A DNA stretch of 64,000 nucleotides from JBBDST01 sp040904765 (lineage in GTDB: Bacteria; Actinomycetota; Nitriliruptoria; Nitriliruptorales; Nitriliruptoraceae): contig JBBDST010000057.1 in NCBI GenBank assembly GCA_040904765.1, positions 15,045 through 79,044 on the forward strand. The letters are read 5' to 3'. A program made the position numbers and the translations under genes. The notes below the pieces were generated by a model. It saw only the letters and a program-made list of their open reading frames with translations. It was not told where the DNA came from and did not search any database. Positions 58,471 to 64,000 of this stretch are shown piece after piece; within the stretch, counting starts at the first letter, position 1; every line of letters starts with the position of its first letter.

Positions 58471-59499
58471 ATGTCCGCCTACGCAGCCTTCGGTGTGGGT
58501 GTGGCAACCCGCACTGCTACCGACGCGATAACGCTGGACACGCTGTATGTGACTTGCAACACGACAGTGAACAGCGACGTGAAAGATCTGGTTGACGCAC
58601 TTGGTGGTGGGACAGGCACATTTGATCTGCGGGATGTCATTGACGCGGCCGCGTTTGGTGGGCTGAGCGACACGCTTCACACGGTGCTGTCAGCCGCGCG
58701 CAACCGTCCTTCTGACCGGTGGCGTGAAACCGTCCCGGTGATAACAGTGATCGGTTCGTTAACCGACGCGCCGGTTGACACCAGCGACGTGTACCTGCGT
58801 TTGCATCTGCTCTCCCACCGTCTTGCGCGTCCACACACGGTTGATCTGTCGGGTGTGTTTGGGCTGCTCGCAAACGTGGTGTGGACCTCTGAAGGTCCGT
58901 TTGCACCAGACGATTTCGTAGCGGCCCGCGCCGATCTGTTGGCTCAAGGGCGACGGGTACAGGTCCATGGGGTCGATAAGTTCCCGCGCATGACCGACTA
59001 TGTGGTGCCCTTAGGGGTGCGTATCGCAGACGCTGACCGGGTCCGACTTGGGGCGTATCTGGCACAAGGAACCACCGTGATGCATGAAGGCTTTGTGAAC
59101 TTCAACGCCGGCACACTGGGTCAATCGATGGTTGAAGGTCGCATTTCGGCTGGAGTGGTGGTTGGCGATGGCAGCGACATCGGTGGCGGCGCGTCACTGA
59201 TGGGCACCCTGTCAGGTGGCGGCACCGAAGTAGTATCGGTTGGTGAGCGCTGCCTGATCGGTGCGAATGCCGGCATTGGGATTGCGCTTGGTGACGACTG
59301 TGTTGTCGAGGCGGGCCTGTATGTGACGGCCGGCACAAAATGTCAGTTTGCTGACGGTACGGTGAAACGTGGCCGAGAGCTTTCGGGTGTCTCAGGAGTG
59401 TTGTTCCGGCGTGATTCGCTCACCGGTGCGGTGACGGTAGCGCCCCGCAACCCGGCAACTTGGACCGGTTTAAATGATGCGTTGCACAGCAACACGTGA
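58471..59499 (+). CDS. dapD: 2,3,4,5-tetrahydropyridine-2,6-dicarboxylate N-succinyltransferase
   Basis: Succinylates tetrahydrodipicolinate in lysine/diaminopimelate synthesis. The 342-residue protein is of the long actinobacterial type: an N-terminal region with GVGVATRTATDAITLDTLY, then VHGVDKFPRMTDYVVPLGVRIADADRVRLGAYLAQGTTVMHEGFVNFNAGTLG and a left-handed beta-helix with repeated hexapeptides (GGGASLMGTLSGGGTEVVSVGERCLIGANAGIGIALGDD). Strong ribosome binding site AAAGGAG. dapE follows with a four-base GTGA overlap. Confidence 0.94.
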   Translation: MSAYAAFGVGVATRTATDAITLDTLYVTCNTTVNSDVKDLVDALGGGTGTFDLRDVIDAAAFGGLSDTLHTVLSAARNRPSDRWRETVPVITVIGSLTDAPVDTSDVYLRLHLLSHRLARPHTVDLSGVFGLLANVVWTSEGPFAPDDFVAARADLLAQGRRVQVHGVDKFPRMTDYVVPLGVRIADADRVRLGAYLAQGTTVMHEGFVNFNAGTLGQSMVEGRISAGVVVGDGSDIGGGASLMGTLSGGGTEVVSVGERCLIGANAGIGIALGDDCVVEAGLYVTAGTKCQFADGTVKRGRELSGVSGVLFRRDSLTGAVTVAPRNPATWTGLNDALHSNT

Positions 59500-60629
59500 C
59501 GGATATGCCTGTGACGATTTCTGAGGCACTGCGCGAGCAACTGGTGGCACGGCTATGTGACCAGCTTGCGGTCGAGTCGGTCACGGGTGATGAAGATCGG
59601 CTTTGTAGTCGGATTGAAGCCGAACAGCAGGCGCGTGGGGCGAGGGTGATCCGACACGCAAATTCGCTGGTGCTGACCCGTTTTACTGCGCAAGACACAC
59701 GCCCGTTGGTGCTGCTGGTGGGGCATTTGGATGTGGTTCCGCCAACCGATCAAGATGCGCAACCATCGGTGCAAAGCGACCGGGTGGTGGGACGTGGCAG
59801 TTCAGACATGAAGGCAGGCAACATCGTTGCATTGGAACTATTTGACGATGTTGCGCTGATGGAACAGTCACCGTTTCGCGTTGCGGTGGTGCTGTATGCG
59901 GGCGAAGAAGGTCCTGCCGCAGGTAACGAACTACCTCAGGTCCTGGCGGCAGAACCGTGGCTTACCACTGCCGAACTTGCGGTCGTGCTCGAACCGACCG
60001 ATTCAAAGATTCAGCTGGGCTGTCTGGGAGGGCTGCACGCTGAACTGCGTTTTGACGGTGTGGCAGCCCATTCGGCTCGCCCGTGGGACGGCGTGAACGC
60101 GATCTATGCGGCTCACGAGTTGCTCAGCGAGTTGGCCTTAGACCACACGCGCGACGTTGATGTTGACGGCATTCGTTTCACTGACGTGTGGTCAGTGACT
60201 CGCGCCTACAGTGCCGGATTTGGACCTGACCAACAGGCCGCACCGCCGGTCCGCAACGTCATCCCGGACGCTTTCACCCTGAATCTCAATTTTCGGTTTG
60301 CGCCCAACCGCAGTCTTGATGCAGCTCAAACTGAACTTATCGAGCGGATTGCTGGCCGTGCCCAGGTCACCATCGTTGACCGTTCCATACCGGCTGCACC
60401 CAACCGTGACACGCCGCTTGTGGCGCGTCTGGTTGAGCTTGCAGGCGGCAACGTCACCGGCAAACAGGCATGGACCGATATTGCCCGCTTTACTCAAGTG
60501 GGCGTGCCGGGCGTAAATTTTGGTCCCGGACTTACCACGCAAGCGCATCAAGCTGGCGAGTTTGTCCTGATCGACGACGTGGTAGCGGCCTATCACCTGC
60601 TGGCACGTTTTTTGCAAGGCGAACGGTGA
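59496..60629 (+). CDS. dapE: Succinyl-diaminopimelate desuccinylase
   Basis: M20 metallopeptidase removing succinate from succinyl-diaminopimelate. The 377-residue protein has the zinc sites LVGHLDVVP and GRGSSDMKAGNIVALEL, the catalytic GEEGPAAGNEL and VLEPTDSKIQLGCLGGLHAEL, a dimerisation domain, and the C-terminal LTTQAHQAGEFVLIDDVV. GTG start overlapping the dapD stop (an ATG three codons later is possible). Directly coupled to comB downstream, an unusual third member. Confidence 0.93.
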   Translation: MTDMPVTISEALREQLVARLCDQLAVESVTGDEDRLCSRIEAEQQARGARVIRHANSLVLTRFTAQDTRPLVLLVGHLDVVPPTDQDAQPSVQSDRVVGRGSSDMKAGNIVALELFDDVALMEQSPFRVAVVLYAGEEGPAAGNELPQVLAAEPWLTTAELAVVLEPTDSKIQLGCLGGLHAELRFDGVAAHSARPWDGVNAIYAAHELLSELALDHTRDVDVDGIRFTDVWSVTRAYSAGFGPDQQAAPPVRNVIPDAFTLNLNFRFAPNRSLDAAQTELIERIAGRAQVTIVDRSIPAAPNRDTPLVARLVELAGGNVTGKQAWTDIARFTQVGVPGVNFGPGLTTQAHQAGEFVLIDDVVAAYHLLARFLQGER

Positions 60630-61324
60630 CGATCCATCGTTTCGTTGACTTGGCAGGCGCCGGCCCATCAGATGCGGTGGTGGTGATTGATGTGCTGCGT
60701 GCGTTCACGTTTGAACCGTGGCTGTATGCCTCAGGGGTGCAACAAATTTATGCGGTGAGTGAACGCGAGCAAGCAGCCGAATTGAAACGTTCGACGCTGC
60801 CTGATGCACTCCTTGCCGGTGAACATAAGGGCGAAAAAATTCTGTCGTTTGATCTTGGCAACTCCCCGGTTGAAGCAATGACTACAGCGCTCGAGGGCCG
60901 CACCGTGGTGCACCGTACGTCGGCCGGCACGCAAGGTCTGGTTCGAACGATCAGCAGTGGGATCGTGTTTGCCGCATCGTTTGTGAACGCGACTGCAACC
61001 GCACAAGCGCTGGCAGCGTTTCGCCCAGACACGGTGACGTACATCGTTACCGGTGCATCGCTTGGGCGTGACGGAGATGAAGATTTGGCCGCAGCAGAGC
61101 TAATCGCAGCAACGTTTGACGCCCGCACACCAATCGATCCAGCCCCGTTTTTAACCCGGGTTCCCACCTCCGATGCAGGCCAAGTCTTTGCCGAAGAACG
61201 CTACCCGTGGGCAACCCGGCAAGATTTGGCACTCGCAATGGAACATGATCGTTTTGCTGAGGCGTTGATGGCCCGTCACGTCCCTGAGCTTGACGCGGTT
61301 GCGGTTGACCGGCACATACTCTGA
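60626..61324 (+). CDS. ComB-family (2-phosphosulfolactate phosphatase-like) protein
   Basis: 232 residues with the ComB pattern: SDAVVVIDVLRAFTFEPWLYASGVQQIYAVSEREQAAEL, LLAGEHKGEKILSFDLGNSPVEAM and VVHRTSAGTQGLVRTI. In methanogens ComB makes sulfolactate for coenzyme M; this host shows no CoM pathway, and bacterial members are common and uncharacterised, so a related phosphatase acting on a small phosphate ester is likely. The usual RATTT is RAFTF. GTG start overlaps the dapE stop as GTGA; an upstream reading inside dapE is rejected. Confidence 0.82.
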   Translation: MTIHRFVDLAGAGPSDAVVVIDVLRAFTFEPWLYASGVQQIYAVSEREQAAELKRSTLPDALLAGEHKGEKILSFDLGNSPVEAMTTALEGRTVVHRTSAGTQGLVRTISSGIVFAASFVNATATAQALAAFRPDTVTYIVTGASLGRDGDEDLAAAELIAATFDARTPIDPAPFLTRVPTSDAGQVFAEERYPWATRQDLALAMEHDRFAEALMARHVPELDAVAVDRHIL

Positions 61325-61436
61325 CGCCCGTTCAACCACCACTTGACCCTCGAGTAGGATGATTGGAACATTTGCCGCCTACGATAGATCGGGAGTTCGC
61401 CGTGGGTGTCGCACTTGGCTGACGATTGGGATTACT

Positions 61437-62603
61437 GTGCACGGTCTGTTACATGACGTTCGGATTCTTGACTTAACCCGGGTGCTTGCCGGCCCGTATG
61501 GGACGATGCTGCTCGCCGATATGGGTGCCGACGTCGTTAAAATCGAATCACCTACCACCGGTGATCCGACCCGGCTCGTGAACCCGCCAGAGGTTGCCGG
61601 AATCAGTTCCTATTTTTTGAATCTGAACCGCAACAAACGCAGTTTGGCGCTTGATCTGCGCACCGATGCTGGCCGTGAAGCGTTTTACACTCTGGTCGGT
61701 GATGCCGACGTCGTTATCGACAACTTTCGGCCTGGCATCACTGAACGTCTGCAGGTCCATCCTGAGGCGTTAGTAAAAATCAATCCGCGGATCATCACCT
61801 GTTCCATGTCGGCCTATGGGCCATCTGGTCCGTACAAAAACCTGCCCGCCTTCGACCTGATTTTGCAGGCGATGGGTGGAGCCATGTCGATCACCGGTGA
61901 TGACGACGGCCCCCCAACGCGGATGGGGCTGCCGATGGGTGACCTTGGTGGCGGCATGTTTGCGGCCATGTCGATTGCGGCAGCGTTGTTTCAACGGGAA
62001 CGTTCTGGTCGTGGTCGCCACATCGATTTGAGCCTGCTCGACATTCAAGTGTCCCTGTTGAACTATGTGGGTGCTGCCTACCTGCACAGCGGTGAAGTGC
62101 CAACCCGCGTCGGTTCAGGCCATCATTCGATCGTGCCTTATCAGGCGTTTGAAACCGCCGACGCATGGATCGTGATTGGCATTTTTCCGGGAACCAAAGC
62201 CTGGCCGCCGTTATGTGATGCGATTGGCTTACCCGAACTGGCCGAGAAGTATCCCGAAAATGAAGACCGGGTTGCCGCCCGTGACGTGCTCGTGCCGATT
62301 CTTGAAGCACAGTTCAAAACCCGTACGGCAGATGACTGGGCCCAACGGTTAAAAACTGCTGACGTGACCGTAGGCAGGATTCAAACGATCGATCAGGTGA
62401 TGCATGATCCGCAGGTGCTGCACCAGCAGATGGTCGCTGAAGTCAATCCGCCACATCCGGTCGCTGGTGCCTATGGTGTTGTTGGAAATCCGGTGCGCAC
62501 CAGGGACGCTTTGACGGGGGAAACCGAACATCTTACCTACCGGCCGGCACCGGAACTTGGTGAGGCAAACGATGAACTGCTCGGAAAGCCGTTCACCCGC
62601 TGA
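61437..62603 (+). CDS. CaiB/BaiF (class III) CoA-transferase
   Basis: 388 residues: DVRILDLTRVLAGPYGTMLLADMGADVVKIESPTTGDPTR, YFLNLNRNKRSLALDLRTDAGREAF, FRPGITERLQV, then GLPMGDLGGGMFAAMSIAAALFQRERSGRGRHIDLSLLD, which contains the catalytic aspartate region of class III transferases. A GTG is taken as start because family members begin about three residues before the GxRVLDLT strand; an ATG 26 codons upstream lacks support. A TACGAT hexamer about 52 bases upstream might be its promoter. Acyl donor and acceptor are unknown. It precedes the 343-residue protein by 18 bases. Confidence 0.87.
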   Translation: MHGLLHDVRILDLTRVLAGPYGTMLLADMGADVVKIESPTTGDPTRLVNPPEVAGISSYFLNLNRNKRSLALDLRTDAGREAFYTLVGDADVVIDNFRPGITERLQVHPEALVKINPRIITCSMSAYGPSGPYKNLPAFDLILQAMGGAMSITGDDDGPPTRMGLPMGDLGGGMFAAMSIAAALFQRERSGRGRHIDLSLLDIQVSLLNYVGAAYLHSGEVPTRVGSGHHSIVPYQAFETADAWIVIGIFPGTKAWPPLCDAIGLPELAEKYPENEDRVAARDVLVPILEAQFKTRTADDWAQRLKTADVTVGRIQTIDQVMHDPQVLHQQMVAEVNPPHPVAGAYGVVGNPVRTRDALTGETEHLTYRPAPELGEANDELLGKPFTR

Positions 62604-62621
62604 CAACACGATGAGGGAACC

Positions 62622-63653
62622 ATGCCAAACGCCACTCGCCTTGACTCAACCGATGCGCTCGACGCCATCGAAACGTATTTTGCCCGCGGTTTCACTGACG
62701 GACTGCCCGTCGTTCCGCCAACGCCTGAACGGGTCGATGAATTTCTTCATGTTGCAGGTCTTGAGCCCGACACTGTGCTTGGTGTTGAGCAGGTCCGTAA
62801 CCGGCCACTTACTGCCGACAAGGTGGCGATCAACGCGGTGATGGCCGGCTGTCTGCCTGCCTACTTTCCGGTCGTTGTCGCGGTCGTAAAAGCCATCACT
62901 GACCCTACGTTCACGTTGCATGGGTCGTCGAGTTCGACTGGTGGCAGTGCCCCGCTGATTGTGGTGAACGGGCCGATCCGCAACACCCTTGGGATGAATG
63001 CGACCGGCAATGTGCTGGCCAACGGCACCCGGGCAAACGCGACAATCGGTCGCACGATCCGTCTCATTCAGATGAATGTGCTCGGCTATATACCTGGCGG
63101 TCTTGACTGTTCTACCTACGGCCACCCCGGCAAATTTACGTTGTGTATCGCAGAAGATGAAGATGATTCGCCTTGGGAGCCGCTGTTCACTGAACGCACC
63201 GGAATTGCCGGCAACGGCGTGACGGTGATGGCGTGCGAGTCAGGTCATCAGATCATGAACGAATGGACCACCGACCCGACCGAAATTTTGGCAACCTATG
63301 CGGCAGCAATGCGCGCCAACATGCTGCATTATTCGATCTGGTCGGGTAACTACGCCCTGATTGTCGGCAAGCAATTGCGTGACCTGATTGTGGCTGCCGG
63401 CTGGAGCAAAGACGATGTGCGGGCCTACATTTTTGAACATGCCCGCGTGAAGTGGGGCGACTGGGCAAAGGTTGGAAAACAGGCGGTCGTGTCGCGCAAC
63501 GATCCGGAGAAAGAGATGCGTGCGCTAGGTTCACCAGAAGACCTGCTGGTGATTGCGGCCGGTGGTGCAGCCGGTGGCTTTGGCATGATTTTTCCCCCGT
63601 GGGTTGGGCACCGTTCCAAAGCGGTGAGTCACCCGATCACTGATGGTGTTTAA
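62622..63653 (+). CDS. Protein of unknown function preceding the UGSC selenoprotein
   Basis: 343 residues, no signal peptide or membrane helix. Motifs visible but not recognised: ARGFTDGLPVVPPTPERVDEFL at the N-terminus, KVAINAVMAGCLPAYFPVVVAVVKAI, a Ser/Gly stretch HGSSSSTGGSAPLIVVNGP, NVLANGTRANATIGRTIRLIQMNV, VMACESGHQIMN and, near the C-terminus, VIAAGGAAGGFGMIFPPW. The conserved-looking PVVPPT, GCLP and NGP segments suggest an enzyme. ATG with GAGGGA upstream. It is tightly packed between the CoA-transferase (18 bases) and the selenoprotein (16 bases), so it is very likely a functional partner of the latter. Confidence 0.8.
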   Translation: MPNATRLDSTDALDAIETYFARGFTDGLPVVPPTPERVDEFLHVAGLEPDTVLGVEQVRNRPLTADKVAINAVMAGCLPAYFPVVVAVVKAITDPTFTLHGSSSSTGGSAPLIVVNGPIRNTLGMNATGNVLANGTRANATIGRTIRLIQMNVLGYIPGGLDCSTYGHPGKFTLCIAEDEDDSPWEPLFTERTGIAGNGVTVMACESGHQIMNEWTTDPTEILATYAAAMRANMLHYSIWSGNYALIVGKQLRDLIVAAGWSKDDVRAYIFEHARVKWGDWAKVGKQAVVSRNDPEKEMRALGSPEDLLVIAAGGAAGGFGMIFPPWVGHRSKAVSHPITDGV

Positions 63654-63669
63654 CCACAAGGAGTAACCC

Positions 63670-64000
63670 GTGAGTTTCGTGACCTTACATCCAGGATTTG
63701 AAACAGCCGTCGGCGCGACCGATCAAGCCAAGCGGCTGACGTCGTTGGCAGGAGCGCATGTTGGGCTGCTGGATAACAATAAAAAAAGCGTCACCACGTT
63801 TTTGACGGCTGTGGAGGACCTTTTGACGTCACAGTTTGGAGTCGCTTCGGTGACCCGAGTGACAAAATCCAACGCCAGCACGCCGTGCCCTGACGACGTC
63901 GTTCACAAGCTTGGTGGCGTTGATGTGGTGATCACCGGGATTGGCGACTGAGGGTCGTGCTCGTCGTGCAGTTTGCATGACGCTGTGACCTTCGAACGGC
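63670..64000 (+). CDS. UGSC-family selenoprotein, in-frame TGA at 63949-63951 read as selenocysteine; 3' end beyond window
   Basis: The gene starts at GTG with AAGGAG six bases upstream. Residues 1-93 run MSFVTLHPGFETAVGATD to GGVDVVITGIGD and contain the family's HVGLLDNNKKSVTTFL and NASTPCPDDVV segments. The frame then meets TGA and continues without a break to the window edge as GSCSSCSLHDAVTFER. The U-G-S-C sequence is the redox motif that names the family (some members have Cys instead), and a SECIS-like hairpin lies just after the TGA. Ending the gene at TGA would remove the active site. The redox function is inferred; substrate unknown. Co-located with the 343-residue protein and CoA-transferase. 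Confidence 0.9.
63953..63990 (+). promoter_or_regulatory. Bacterial SECIS-like hairpin for selenocysteine insertion
   Basis: Right after the TGA the RNA can form a long hairpin inside the coding region. The apical stem is 9 bp (63962-63970 with 63974-63982, one G-U pair) closed by a GUU triloop whose first base is G, 19 bases after the TGA. A basal stem GGTC/GACC (63953-63956 with 63987-63990) completes it. A G at the start of a small apical loop at 16-37 bases from UGA is the published bacterial SECIS rule for SelB binding. Confidence 0.78.

Noticed and set aside
63949..63951. TGA as a genuine stop codon ending a 93-residue protein
   Set aside because: The sequence after it encodes GSCSSCSLHDAVTFER in frame, matching the UGSC family, and folds into a SECIS-like hairpin; both are unlikely by chance.
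1..64000. CRISPR arrays, insertion sequences, prophage or rRNA/tRNA genes
   Set aside because: No regularly spaced repeats, transposase genes with terminal inverted repeats, phage structural genes, or cloverleaf-forming sequences were seen anywhere in the window.

Overview
The window is about 64 kb of a compact, moderately GC-rich (by eye somewhat above 50%) bacterial chromosome, almost entirely coding. Gene content and order point to an actinobacterium: a SepIVA-like coiled-coil protein beside DUF177 and rnc, DUF2469 beside rnhB, an actinobacterial-type DapD, a CofC/FbiD enzyme of coenzyme F420 synthesis, and an ispG-rseP-dxr-rlmN-cdsA-frr-pyrH-tsf-rpsB run. The order resembles the pnp-to-fbiD part of the Mycobacterium chromosome as I remember it, but squeezed into about 54 kb. 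A marine or freshwater Acidimicrobiia-like lineage is my best guess; this is inference, not proof.

Layout. 1-11.9 kb (minus strand): a translation and RNA-metabolism superoperon read rimP-nusA-ylxR-infB-ylxP-(YrdC-like, isochorismatase-fold amidase)-rbfA-truB-ribF-rpsO-pnp; the window edge cuts the last codons of pnp. 12.2-21.1 kb (minus): rpsB-tsf, then pyrH-frr-cdsA-rlmN-dxr-rseP-ispG, joining ribosome synthesis to isoprenoid and phospholipid precursors. 21.3-25.2 kb (minus): an M23 peptidase/lipase fusion, a crotonase, XerC, a previously uncalled 38-residue membrane protein and DUF2469; rnhB is divergent. 26-41.1 kb (minus): metY, lepB, rplS-trmD-rimM-khpA-rpsP, ffh-ftsY-smc, a degenerate MutM-like protein, rnc, rpmF, DUF177, sepIVA, coaD, rsmD. 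41.1-50.5 kb: oligopeptidase B, acetoacetyl-CoA synthetase, recG, a DAK/FakA-like protein, rpmB (plus) and ddl. 50.6-58.3 kb: short alternating units (SDR, CPT-like P-loop protein, gpsA, cofC, cold-shock-like protein, unknown, serB, dapC, DUF368). 58.4-64 kb (plus): dapD-dapE-comB, a CaiB/BaiF CoA-transferase, a 343-residue protein of unknown function, and a selenoprotein.

The most notable item is at the right edge. A gene starting at 63670 has an in-frame TGA at 63949-63951 followed by codons for GSCSSCSLHDAVTFER and by a hairpin with the geometry of a bacterial SECIS element. This is a UGSC-family selenoprotein; a standard gene caller would end it at 93 residues. The family has been described before (from marine metagenomic selenoproteome surveys, as I recall), but its function is unknown and its partners here (CoA-transferase and 343-residue protein) deserve attention.

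Other points: a MutM/Fpg homologue lacking the catalytic N-terminal proline and other key residues; an M23 domain with a broken HxH motif fused to a serine-hydrolase domain; a P-loop protein with Arg in place of the Walker A lysine; a recurrent TA[CG][AG]CT -10-like hexamer, sometimes only 6-7 nt from the start codon, suggesting leaderless transcripts. No rRNA, tRNA, CRISPR array, insertion sequence or prophage was seen. No gene-free stretch exceeds 300 bases; the longest (about 265 bases, 11916-12180) holds two terminator-like hairpins.
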